64,000 bases of DNA from Chondrosia reniformis (Eukaryota; Porifera; Demospongiae; Chondrillida; Chondrillidae): NCBI GenBank assembly GCA_947172415.1, contig OX359189.1:704501-768500 (forward strand), given 5' to 3'. Position 1 is the first letter of the stretch. Every line of letters begins with the position of its first letter. Shown here in pieces: positions 25,101 through 35,811 of this stretch. The notes beneath the pieces are model-generated. The model saw nothing but the letters and a program-made list of their open reading frames with translations. It was not told the origin of the DNA and did not search any database. A program made the translations under genes and the position numbers.

Positions 25101-27629
25101 CCTCTCTCCATGGAAACAAACCACAAGCCTTCATCTTCTCAAAAGTGACACAGAGCAGAGACAGAAAATGGCAGAACCATGGTGCTCCCTTCAGAGCAGT
25201 AGAGACCTCACGAGTATCTGTTAGAGAGGCTATTTGTTTTATAAGTGACACCATTTGAGAGGGAGAGGTAAGACAGGCTGCATGATGTCCTGGAGTGGGA
25301 CTGGGGAGGGAGGAATGGTCGAGGGACTTGTGAAGGCTGTCCCAACACATTAGTACGACCCTAACATTAGGAGGCCACAGGACAGCAAGCTTAACAAGAC
25401 ACTGCAGTGGACAGCACAGCTGGTCAAGTGAGGAGTTACACTGTAACAATCTTGTCATGAGGAGGTCTTGAACAACCTGCCATCCATCAGCTCTAGAAAA
25501 CTAAAATTGGAATGGGAATACAATTAAAATAATGGGCTTTTATCATTATAGCCTTGGGCTCTTAATTATACCTCCATTATATACATTGAGTATACCAGAC
25601 TAACATTAAGAGCTTGAATATTGTTATGGAGGATCCCAGTGTTGCTATGGTAACAGTAAAGGGGAGCCAAACTGGAGATCATCCACCAGACAAAATCATG
25701 AGATGTCTGCTTCTCTAGCGCCTGAAAAGGAGACTCAAGCATCATGTCTTCCTCATCATCCTCATCATCAGCGGAGAGGGCTGGAATGAGACTCTCCCAA
25801 AAGGTCTACAATAATGAGTTAATGACTGTCAATCCAGTGAGTACAGCCATAGGACATAGGTAAGTACGTACACCAGTGTAATGACATTAGTTACATTATG
25901 TAGACATCTCCAAATTACTATGACCACATGTGGAAAACAAATACGACATTTTAGACAAGGGTTCATAGATGATACAGCTCCAAATACATTATTGATATAT
26001 GTACGTACGTACTATTAAATAGACTTTCAGTCCCAATGAAGTAAACAGTTGGGACATGATATATAGGATGTATGGAGATACAGACCTTCACTCTTGCCTC
26101 AAGCGCCATCTTGTCCTTGAGATGCATCACTAATAGCCACAACTCCAGAAGACATTCTGAAGGATAAGGTACAAGAGAGCCAGTATCTCTCTCAATGGAA
26201 CCATTGAATATGTCCATTCCCATGGCAACCAGCTCCTTCAGGACATGATTCAGATAAAGGATACACATTCTGGAAGCTTCTTCTATCAAATAAAAGAATT
26301 CACATTTAATTGTTAAGCAGTTCAATCCATTACACATGTACATGTAGTTCTGTAATAAATCACTTGTAAATTGCAAAAAATAGTACATAAAAATTAGCAT
26401 TTTGGTCCTAATATTTGGAGGTGATTTTTATCTTACAGTTGAGACACCAATTGAAATGATCTTACCACCTCTGTGGAACCTATCTTAAACGAGTGTCTCA
26501 CTGTAACACATAGCCCCAATCACTCAGACGGCACACACACACTGCTCAACTCACCACAATGGGTTCTCAGTCTGTAGAGAGATGAAAGAGTGAGCCATCT
26601 GATGTACGTCTGCAGGACCAGCATTGTCTCTCCAACTGAAGAGGTCGCATTGCCACTTCCGATAGGACACCACTGTCTGCTGCAACCTGATTGGCTGTAA
26701 CCATGGAGACAATGAAGCTGACTGCAGAGTCCACGCAAGCTGCTCAAAATAGATGTCATGTTTCTCTTCTGCAGGTCACCAGGATGATCACTCACGAGGT
26801 AACTACAGAGTAGGTCATGTGAAGGTCATGTGAAGGTCATGTGAAGGTCATGTGAAAGTCATGTGAAGGTCATGTGCAGGTCATGTGCATAAATATCTAC
26901 ATACTTTTGGATGTACAATTCTAAATCTTGTAGCACTTTAAGAATTGTCTTGGCTTTGCAGTTAAACTCTAGTTGAATGAAGACACATCTTTCAATAACA
27001 CAATAAAGCACATGTTTATACTACAAACCTATGTACATGTCTGCGATCATCTGTTCATTTGTACTCTCTTCCAAATTCATCAGATGCTTCCTTGAAATGA
27101 AGAAATTCTCATTAAGCTCTAAATCAGTGGCTTCATATGTAATATTACACTACTCTCCCACCCCCACCTGAGGAGTCTTGTAAGCTCTGTCCACGCTTCA
27201 CCGGCAGCTAACTGTGACAGTACAAACACACAACCAAAATAGGATTTCACGAGTTGAGAATGCATGCCATCTGAGACAGACCGAGGGGAGAGCAACCTGA
27301 AGGGAGAGGGAGAGTAGCACCATGTGATCTCAATAGTAGAGGGGCGTGGTGTCACAAGACACACCCACCTCCCCAAGGCTCCTCTTGCGACCATCCCACT
27401 GCTACTCAGTGACGTCAACTGGTCAGCCCTCACGTGAATACTGGTAAGAGCTGGTTCTTCTAGAAAGCAGTTTAACAATAGACAATCAAGAATCTTTTCC
27501 TTCAATATGTCACCAACCTTTATTTTGATGCTCGCAGTCATCATTTACTTCCATAAGATCGATGCACTCGTCGTATTCATCTCGATATTGCGAGATATCA
27601 CTAAACAGCTCCTCTAAACATTCATCCAT
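19146..27629 (-). CDS. MMS22L: MMS22-like DNA repair protein, 1190 aa
   Basis: MMS22L works with TONSL on post-replicative chromatin to protect and restart stalled forks through RAD51. I resolve 24 exons (5' to 3'): 27518-27629, 27369-27459, 27168-27296, 27029-27090, 26905-26968, 26555-26802, 26086-26282, 25596-25805, 24510-25500, 24121-24256, 23969-24049, 23744-23908, 23526-23655, 23357-23457, 23095-23206, 22651-22749, 22497-22591, 22352-22430, 22035-22093, 21850-21950, 19567-19625, 19452-19523, 19255-19388, 19146-19191. They total 1191 codons with every phase consistent, close to the vertebrate length of about 1240. Diagnostic matches include FPWREVKGKFLSKVHRK, LHTWVRCIIEMHRPPGAEDD, FIQGLLLLDP and DLVEHFLPIAWNVIEKNER. 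The large exon at 24510-25500 has no introns. The intron between 21850 and 19625 holds a 2.2 kb minisatellite. The donor at 25596 and the GT/GTCAGT donor at 22497 are my least certain borders. Confidence 0.9.
19661..21834. repeat. 25-bp minisatellite, about 87 copies, in an MMS22L intron
   Basis: The perfectly phased 25-bp units each contain CAGGAGGCCTATGTATGAGG followed by CTAGC or CTAGT. Most units differ only at a few sites: GCC versus GTC after CTA, and TATG, TTTG, TAAG or TGCATG in the middle. The unit embeds the palindrome AGGCCT and often GCTAGC. GTC-type units dominate about 20780-21440 and GCC-type units dominate the ends, which suggests regional homogenisation. Since 25 is not divisible by three, no frame stays open. 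Confidence 0.98.
26812..26890. repeat. 11-bp tandem repeat in an MMS22L intron
   Basis: About seven copies of GGTCATGTGAA, the last two as GGTCATGTGCA, lie just upstream (on the minus strand) of the exon at 26555-26802. Confidence 0.9.
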
Positions 27630-27659
27630 TCGCGCTCATTCAAGGTCACGTGAAAGAAA
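27630..27659. promoter_or_regulatory. 30-bp head-to-head promoter, MMS22L / RING-TRAF gene 1
   Basis: The two divergent start codons are only 30 bp apart, so the 5' untranslated regions must either be tiny or overlap the opposite gene. The gap contains TCACGTGA at 27646-27653. A further copy lies inside MMS22L exon 2 (27430-27437). Confidence 0.75.
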
Positions 27660-28661
27660 ATGGCCGACAAAAAGGCATCAGCCAGTAGCAATACTTTGGA
27701 GTTTGATTTTAAAGGCACAACTTATCGATTTCTCCGCGATCCTCCTCATGATCTGTTGTGTATAATTTGTCTATGTTTGGTAGATAATCCACAGCAAGTT
27801 ACGTGCTGTGGTAAGCCGTTTTGCATGAGCTGTATAGATCAGACGTTGATTCAAGCTTGTGGTTGTAATAATTATAGAAATGCATGGGGTGAAACGTCAT
27901 GCCCTCACTGTAAAGTAAAATGGGAGCTCAGAAAACTGCCGTTATTCAAAGACCGCAGAAGAGAAAATATAATTGGACGCTTGCCAGTGTATTGTCCAAA
28001 TAAGGAAAAGGGGTGTGTGGCCGTATTGTCGTTGCAATCTGTTGAGGTACACTTACGTGATACTTGTGCGCATGAAACCGTTCCGTGCAAGTTTAAAGAT
28101 TTGGGATGTACTAAAGAGGTTTTTAAGAAAGACCAGAAAGTTCATCTTGATTTATCAGATCACTTGAAACAACATGAAGCTATATTGAGGCTTCTCTGTG
28201 CTAAAGCTGAGGCAATGAGATTTGAAAATAGCATTTTGGAAAGTCAGGAAAGAGAGCTATTGTTAAAGACTTCTAGCCCATCAAAAGAAACAACTAAGGT
28301 AGATAAATTTCAAAGAGCTGTTGTTGTTTTCCCTTACGTATCATGCATAGCTAGGTGGAGACTGGCTCGGAGCAGCAACCGTATGGATGGTTTTGAAGTA
28401 CACCTAAGTGGCAATGCAGAGAATAATCATGTTATCATAACAGCCTATGAACAACCAGGCGTTTCTGGGTTAGTTAAATGTGGAGTGATGAATAACAGTA
28501 ACATTGTGGACCAGCTGTATAGCAGCTTCAGTATACCACAAAATTCAGGGGCTTATATGATATTCTCAAAAAGTAGTCAAATCTTCAACAAGACAGTTGA
28601 TGATGTACTAACATTAAAAATTGAAATACTTAGTTACTGCAGAATTCAAACAATAGTCTGA
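27660..28661 (+). CDS. RING / TRAF-zinc-finger protein 1 (intronless), 333 aa
   Basis: One uninterrupted exon. Residues about 36-85 form a RING-like finger: CIICLCLVDNPQQVTCCGKP, FCMSC, then SCPHC after a long insert. A lysine stands where the usual histidine of CGH would be. Residues about 110-155 form a TRAF-type zinc finger (VYCPNKEKGCVAVL, HLRDTCAHETVPCKF, GCTKEV). A helical coiled-coil-like segment follows (HEAILRLLCAKAEAM). The last 120 residues look like a divergent MATH fold (SGAYMIFSKSSQIFN, VDDVLTLKIEIL); that call is tentative. The protein ends QTIV, a class I PDZ ligand. The likely role is an E3 ubiquitin ligase or TRAF-like signalling adaptor. The ATG has a good context (AAAATGG). 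Its 3' end overlaps the convergent paralogue by 16 bp. Confidence 0.85.
   Translation: MADKKASASSNTLEFDFKGTTYRFLRDPPHDLLCIICLCLVDNPQQVTCCGKPFCMSCIDQTLIQACGCNNYRNAWGETSCPHCKVKWELRKLPLFKDRRRENIIGRLPVYCPNKEKGCVAVLSLQSVEVHLRDTCAHETVPCKFKDLGCTKEVFKKDQKVHLDLSDHLKQHEAILRLLCAKAEAMRFENSILESQERELLLKTSSPSKETTKVDKFQRAVVVFPYVSCIARWRLARSSNRMDGFEVHLSGNAENNHVIITAYEQPGVSGLVKCGVMNNSNIVDQLYSSFSIPQNSGAYMIFSKSSQIFNKTVDDVLTLKIEILSYCRIQTIV
28646..28661. other. Tail-to-tail coding overlap encoding QTIV-stop on both strands
   Basis: The 16 bases TCAAACAATAGTCTGA hold the last codons of both convergent genes. Plus strand: CAA ACA ATA GTC TGA. Minus strand: CAG ACT ATT GTT TGA. Both read Q-T-I-V-stop. The 16-mer and its reverse complement differ only at four positions, each a synonymous third position. 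Confidence 0.97.
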
Positions 28662-29596
28662 AAGAAAAGACTGAGTACAAGGCAATCACTTTCTTGGCAC
28701 TTCCTGTGACACATCTCAGCATTCTCTTTAGAAAATAAAGCTTTAAAACCACTTACTCCCAAGTAAAAGTGTTCCTTCCCTTCATCAAGTAAGAAGTCAT
28801 CACTGCCGTAGATTTCATAGACTAAAGTAACTGTTACATGTTCACAGACTGTATTTCTAAATTCCCATTGTATTTTATTTGGATCATTGTCAAAATTAAT
28901 TGCAACATCAATGCTTTTGATTAAATTCGGATGTGTCCAAGTACATTTGTCTCTACAAAGTATATTGTACTTCTCAATGGTAATTTGAAAATATCTCTGT
29001 TCATAACTGGAGGTAAGTAGTGTTGCATCAGGAAAAGATAGCTCGTTCAAGTATTTAATCATCTCATTCCTCCTTTTTAATCGTAAACGTCTCTTTAAAG
29101 TAGAATTGTACGTTTCTAAAGATTTAAGTTCAGTCTTAATCTCTGTAATCTTGGTATCACAAATCTCCAAGTGATAAGACATTCTCTCCATCATGTGTTG
29201 CTTCATCTGGGACTCGTCTGTGGTGGTATAATCGCAGCCATGCCGACTGAATTTACATGTACCTGAATGATAACAGTCATCCAGATGATTCTCAATGCAC
29301 CTCAATTCCAGTACTTCGCTGCAACCATTCGGACACTTGACTTTGAGGTTTCTAACATCTTGGGCGCACATACTGTCTTTAAAGGGAGGTAGGTGGTCAA
29401 ATCCGTCTTCACATTTGATACCACATAGCTCATATGCATCTTTACAGCTTGTACAGATGACTTTACCACAGCACGAAAACTGCAATGGATCAACACAGAC
29501 TTGATTACAGAATTTACATAAAACAAAATCACTTAATTCTTCAACAAATTCATAATCTCTCCCATTGAATTTAGCTGTATACACTTTCTCGGCCAT
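28646..29596 (-). CDS. RING / TRAF-zinc-finger protein 2 (intronless), 316 aa
   Basis: An intronless paralogue of the neighbouring convergent gene. It opens in the same way (AKFNGRDYEFVEELSDFVLC against DFKGTTYRFLRDPPHDLLC). The RING-like finger is shorter and more degenerate: CKFC, FSCCGKVICTSC, then CGIKCEDG, without a clear CPxC second half. Ubiquitin-ligase activity is therefore uncertain. A TRAF-type finger follows (VKCPNGCSEVLEL, CIENHLDDCYHSGTCKF, HGCDY). Next come a basic helical region (LKRRLRLKRRNEMIKYL) and a C-terminal domain I cannot name, with MATH-like traces. It ends FFQTIV. The divergent start lies 35 bp from the MAP3K4 ATG. Confidence 0.83.
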   Translation of the reverse strand: MAEKVYTAKFNGRDYEFVEELSDFVLCKFCNQVCVDPLQFSCCGKVICTSCKDAYELCGIKCEDGFDHLPPFKDSMCAQDVRNLKVKCPNGCSEVLELRCIENHLDDCYHSGTCKFSRHGCDYTTTDESQMKQHMMERMSYHLEICDTKITEIKTELKSLETYNSTLKRRLRLKRRNEMIKYLNELSFPDATLLTSSYEQRYFQITIEKYNILCRDKCTWTHPNLIKSIDVAINFDNDPNKIQWEFRNTVCEHVTVTLVYEIYGSDDFLLDEGKEHFYLGVSGFKALFSKENAEMCHRKCQESDCLVLSLFFQTIV

Positions 29597-29631
29597 TTTA
29601 ATAAACTAATCACGTGACCACCAGCCGGAAA
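29597..29631. promoter_or_regulatory. 35-bp head-to-head promoter, RING-TRAF gene 2 / MAP3K4
   Basis: Divergent ATG codons at 29596 (minus) and 29632 (plus) leave 35 bp, containing TCACGTGA at 29610-29617. Both starts share the context AAAATGGC. A GTG reading upstream of the MAP3K4 ATG is in frame but is not needed as a start. Confidence 0.75.
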
Positions 29632-32600
29632 ATGGCTGAGGAAGAGGAGGATGGGTTGAAACGCCAAGGCAGCGATGAGCTCGCAGATTATCCAGATGGA
29701 CTTCCTGGAACGACGCCCCCAAATGACAACAGACTAGAGAAGACAATGAAAGCTCGAAACAAGAAGAGCGGAAAGAAATCTCCCTCAAACGAAACGAAGC
29801 GTTTCTCAAGGGGAAATGCACACTCGCCAAACCGTGAATTGGAATCAATAGATGAATCCATATTCTCCAATCCCAAAGCTGAATTTAAGTATGCCAGCTC
29901 TAACGAATCACTGCCTTCGCGTACCTCTAGCGGTACTCTCACTCAAAGTTATAGTGTCAGCGAAATTGAGGATGCAAACAAGAGACACTCGATAGCGGAA
30001 GGAGGCGAAGAGGATAACAAAGGTAATGTTTTCCTTCATAGAAGAAATACTGACACAATGACGAGCTCCTCCAAGCCCAGCAAACTGTCCAAAGGCAAAC
30101 GCAAACAGTCCTCCAAAAGCAGAAAAAGTGAGAGCGACATGAAAAGGAGCTCGTTAGAAGGTAGTGAGGACACCTCAACCGAAGCTGGAAAATTATTCGA
30201 TGACTACCTCTCTAGGAATGAGGAAACGAGGTCTCGCCACAACAGCTCAGAAGTAGAGAGATCTAGGGCTCTATCTAAATCAGAGAGTATAGGTCAGTAT
30301 AGATACGTAGGTAGGTAGTGACTGACATCACTGTATCCTCCGATGAAGTGGCGGATGGCTGGGAAGAATGGTAAGGTGGCTAGCTATTGAGTAATGACAG
30401 AGGATTTGCCTAATTAAATTTTGAAACTTCTTTATTCTAATGTTAGGTTTGTACGATTTTGCAAATTGCAATGTTTCGGAAGTTTAAGTTGACAAAACTT
30501 TTCTATTGTTATTTATAATTTAAGGATATACTTGGGGTCCAGAATAGCTAAGATTACGACTGATATAAGTTCTACAAGGCAACCGAGTAATTTGAGAGTG
30601 TCGGAGCATGATATGTTAACCTGAATTACTTGTTTCATGTTATTTTTGTTTGTACGTCTCTTCAGGTGATACAAAGAGATACGCCTCTGATGACGAGCCG
30701 CCCACCATTAAAAAGAAGAATGTGAGGTTCGATCGACGCTCCACAATAGCTGATCCCCAACTAATGTTCCAAGACATGTCAATAAAGGAATCAAGGAGAG
30801 CCAAAATGTCACACAATGCACAAAAAGATGGCAGCGGCTCCAGCAAGTGCCCAAAGGAGAGAAGAGAGTTCTATAATCATCTCAACTTTGCAATAGTTCG
30901 TCTGGGCATCATGGCCAGTGTTATCAATCGTCCCGTGGGGTCCCTTAAATCTAGCCAGCAGCAGCACAGGTACAATCGCATGTACTCAGAAGGCAATGTG
31001 AGAGGTCGTCAACAAAGAGAAGACCTTTGGGTCCAACTGAACATGTACCTCCATGGGATTTCCCCTGAGGAACAACCTGGTTACCAGGAGACACTGCTTC
31101 AAAGGAGATGGGACGTGAAGAGTGTTATTTCAGAAGTTCTCCACTTCAGATTGCCTCTTACCGTAGGCCTGAGCTTCAAGACCTCCGATTATGATGAAAT
31201 CCCTGGTAGCTCACTGGATCTACAGTATGCCAGGGGACTGCCCTTGTTGCAATCCATGTCTGAGCCCTCTAGCACAGTTGAGGTCCAAGTGGATGGAGTC
31301 AGTACTAACTCGTCACTGGAAACTCTAAAGGACACGCAGCCTCTTGTGCAGTTCCATGAAGAAGGGTCTGCTCCGAAGTCACTCAATCTCTCCCAACCAA
31401 AGGAATTTGTTAGGCAGCCTTCAATCAAGCCCTCTTTCACTCCCGAGAGCTTCCTCAATGACCAGCAGCACTTGGCAATGAAACAAGTGGCTCAGCTCTT
31501 GGACAGGGTGGATGAAGTTGAAAATCTTTATCCCAGCATGTCAATGATAGCCAATGATAGTCCTGAATACAACTACCACACCTTCACCTGCAAGCTGGAA
31601 GCCCTCCAGCTGTGGTACAAGATTACTGACACACTGGCAGAAAGGCTGGCGGTATTGTCAAAATGGTTTCAGATTCCTGTGAAGCATCCGAGTGAGGATG
31701 ATATTACACTGGTGGAGCGAACCTCCTCCACAGAGTCGGGGACGCCCAGCCACTCCGCCAGCAGCACCTACCTGCCCTGCCTCTCCCCCAGTCAGCCTCC
31801 CACCTCTCCTGGGGGTGAGGAGAAGAAGAAACTGGACAGCAGTCTCACCAGCGCTCCCTCCCCGTCCCTTTCTAATAAGAGCTTCAGCAGGGTTTCAAGA
31901 GTTGGAAGGTATCACCGTTTTGTGGCCCAGGGACTGAAGAAGGGGATCGGGAGAATGATGTCATCCCTCAGCACCTTCATCAACCCAACCCTCCAACTTG
32001 CTTTGTCAACCCTCTCAGTGAGTGAGGCAGAGAGCCGCTTGTTCGGAGACAGACAGGAACGAACTCCAATTCACCCTAGGAGGACGTCAGTAATTGATGT
32101 AGACGAGCCAGATGCTCCGGTAGACTGGCTGGCAGAGTTTGATCACATGAACCTGCCAATGTTCTATGAGCAGTTTATTCTGCTTGCTCGGGTCAGATTG
32201 GACATCATGCACGAGTGCCTGCGACTACAGCTTTATCTCAAACCTCCAAAATCTCCCTCAGAATTCAGCATTTCCAGGGTAAGTCTTCTCCATGTGCTGC
32301 AAGTAACAGTTATTAATGTATGTTATCAGGGTTCCTGTTAGGGTGGGATGGGATGCATTTGTGAAGAAAGTTAAGTTGACAATTTTTATGACAACTGAAC
32401 ATATTGAACTGGGAGCACCTTAAAGATTTGATTTGCCCCTTTGTGATACTTTCTAAGGAGACCCATTGTAAATGATTATAATGTACAGAGATGCATAGAG
32501 GGGGCAGGGGGAGGGGCATTCTCCTCCCTAGGATTGATTCCCCCCCCTAGACTTTTGGGAAGTTAATATAAACTTCTTCGACACCCTCATACCATTGCCA

Positions 32601-35600
32601 TTCTGCCCCTCTAAATTTTGAAAATTTTCATTTTGCCCTTCCCCCCCTGGCCCCAAGTTCTGCATACATCCCTGGTATCTAAGATGTAAGATGGTATCTA
32701 TGGAGGCATAGAGCAACTGAAGTGTAATCTTTCTTCTGTAGCTGGTCGCAGAGTGTAGGGAGACGCTACAGCTTGCCTTAGACGTCCGGAAGGAGTTTGA
32801 GGAACTGATGTTTCGGGTGTCCCAGGATGATGTTCTGAGGGGAGCACACTTTGATAACCTTATTGAAGGCTTTGAACTGGATCTTGCTGACGTCTTTGAT
32901 GTGAGTTAACTAGCTACACTGATCTGAACCTAGTTAGAATATGAATACATACTTATCATTATGTTGTACGTGCATACTCACTGTCATGTTTGTTTGCCAA
33001 TGTACATACATAGATGTATCTTGACTACCTGGAGGACTGGATGAAGAAGGGAGACCGAGGATTGCTCATGGTGGAGTGGAGTTCTGTGAAAGAGCTCAGC
33101 ATGAAGATGAAAGGAAGAGAAGCCAAGGCGGCCAAGAGGTTTTGGTAAGCGTGATATAATTCCATCTCTCCCAAGCTTTGTACTGAGATACTAAAAATAG
33201 TAAGTATTGTCTTGAATGTTTAGCATAATGGCTGCCACAGCTATTAGAACAAGCTGGCAGGGAATACAGACTGAAGTGGACGAGTCTATGGGAAAACTGT
33301 TTACTGTTGCAAATGAAGACAGCTGTAGCAGGTACGTACCTACCACCTGTAGTCCACACCCACCAGCCACACCCACCCTCCACACCCATCATCCACACCC
33401 ACCATCCACACCCACCATCCACACCCACCAGCCACACCCACCCTCCACACCCACCAGCCACACCCACCATCCACACCCACCATCATGTTCAATCATCCAT
33501 ACTGGTGTTTGATTTCTCCTCAACAGAAAGTGTTTGTCCATTTCAAGAGAATTCAAAAGCTTGTTCACAATGGCCAAAGAGAAGTCGTCCAAAATCTTGG
33601 GAAATGCCCGTGCCCTTATCAAGGTTGGTAACGACATCAGAATTAGATACGTACGTATGTACATGTGGCTACCTACCTATATATACATAGGTGAGTGTAT
33701 GGTTGCCTAGATACGCATGGGTGTGTGGGCAAGACTTCTTAAAACTCTCTTTGTTTACTTTGCTAAATTTCAAGATGTCACACTCTCATTATTCTTTGTG
33801 AAAGCTTTCCCCTCTAATTCTATTACTTAACAACCTTCATTTTAGTTTAGTGGGTGTTACGTAATGAACGTGAAACTAAACTGTATGCAAAAGATTAATT
33901 TGTTTCTAATCATTTCAATTGTCTTCTTCTTTATACATGTGTCAGCAGTGTTTTGATAAAACTCTTATTTTTTCAATGTTTAATTTTCATTCTGAATTCA
34001 ATTATAGGATTTGGAAGTGGCAATAGATCTCCATCTTGAGGTCTCCCAGGAGGATCTGATGGGATGTCTCCATGCTACAGACCACGTCCAGGTGGAGATA
34101 GCTGGAAGGATGGACAGGGGAAAGAGAATGTTTGTTCCCAAGGCACTAGTAAACATCAGCAAGGATAAGCAGTGAGCACTAATTAGAACGTCTTCAAGGG
34201 TGAACCAATATTATCATTATTTTTGTTTTTTTATTGTTAGTGAGATTTCAGAGTTGCTAACTTTGGCTTTTGGTCGTGAGTTGACGTCAGAGGAGAAGCA
34301 GCAGTATGCTCGTATCCGGGATCAGATGTACATCCTCATTATGGGTATGGACCCCTCTCAGCCGATGCCAGATTGGCCTGGCCGACCCATTCACATCGAC
34401 GCTGGCATAGAAGCAGCCATCTCTGCTATGGAACTTGAGGTATGTACGTTCCTGATCAGGAACCTCCATTTTGATGAATCTGTCAAGAAAACACTTGTGG
34501 TTTATTTTCAAAGTATTTGTATTTGTATGATATTTGCTGGTAAAGACCTCATATTTATTATCTCTATTTGTATATTGCCACACAAACATATGTTTTTTTA
34601 CGGGATTAGTGATGTTGTGTAAATAATATATAACAGCTTTTTTGCTAATAAAAGTAAGTATAATACATGTCTATGTTTAGAATATGATGTCATTGCTATT
34701 TATAGGTTAAGGGAATTAAGTTGGTTGCCTGGAATAACCAATGTCTGGAGAGCTGTTACAAGACTGTACAGAAAGCCTTGGGAATGAGGGTCATCATCGA
34801 GAGGTTTGGTACATCCAGCCATCATGATGTTGCGCAATGCCTCGAAGAAATAAAGGTACACAAATAACGTACATTTACTGTACAAATATATATGGTCATA
34901 GTAACTTAGTATGTAGCTGGTGTATTCCTCCTACGTACGTATGCATCATACATACATAAGTAAGTGTATATGTGCACCTCTTACGTATGTGCCTCAGCCT
35001 ATATAGGGTATTTGTATGAATCGAGGTCTGGGTCTCTATTTCATTCCAGGCATATTTGAGCCCGGCTTCTATCAGATATCTCTTAGTGTCCTAGGAGCCA
35101 CTTTATAGCCCTCTCTACTGCCTTCAACTTGAAGGAAGAGTTAGGACTTTCACTTTGGCATTGCTAATGCAGCAGAAACTGATCATTCTGATTAGGCCAC
35201 ACACATTAACCTAGTGTGCCGATTCTAGAGATCCTAGCCTTATGAATACCCCAGCTGAATCTCTTCTTAATAAGACCCAGCCTTTATTGAACTTGGCCTT
35301 TATACAGATAAATACAGTACCATCTTACATGCAGTCTGATTATTTGGGGATTTTGTTTGCCATGCTGTTGTTTACTGTTGTCAAATGGTATTGTTTGCGC
35401 TGTTAGGAGAAGGCTATTGACCTGTGTGTCTGTGTATTGAGATTGTATCAGCTAATCAGGGACCAGTGGGACCTAGTGGTGAATAGTGAAATTGAGGAGA
35501 CCAAATATAGAGACATGGTCCTGACTTGTTTTGGACTTGGCTTTGAGGTACGTACGTACGTACTTTACTACATCTGTAGGAACTGGTAATTGTTACTCAC

Positions 35601-35763
35601 AATTTGTCACTCTTATAACTGTTTAGTGTACTAGGGAGACAATTCGGTTGCTAGGTGATGATGTCGCATACATGAAGTTGGGTCGATGCATCCATCAGTA
35701 CACATTGGGGTGGATTGACTTCATCTGTAAGAAATGTCCCAAAGGAAGAGGATCGAGACCGAG

Positions 35764-35811
<48 letters not shown>

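Noticed and set aside
29614..29631. Upstream start for MAP3K4 at 29614
   Set aside because: The codon is GTG. The first ATG at 29632 has a good context and fits the 35-bp divergent promoter.
33096..33690. Gly/Trp/Val-rich minus frames and His/Pro-rich plus frames
   Set aside because: They read through the 13-bp C/A repeat inside a MAP3K4 intron and the adjoining exons in the wrong frame.
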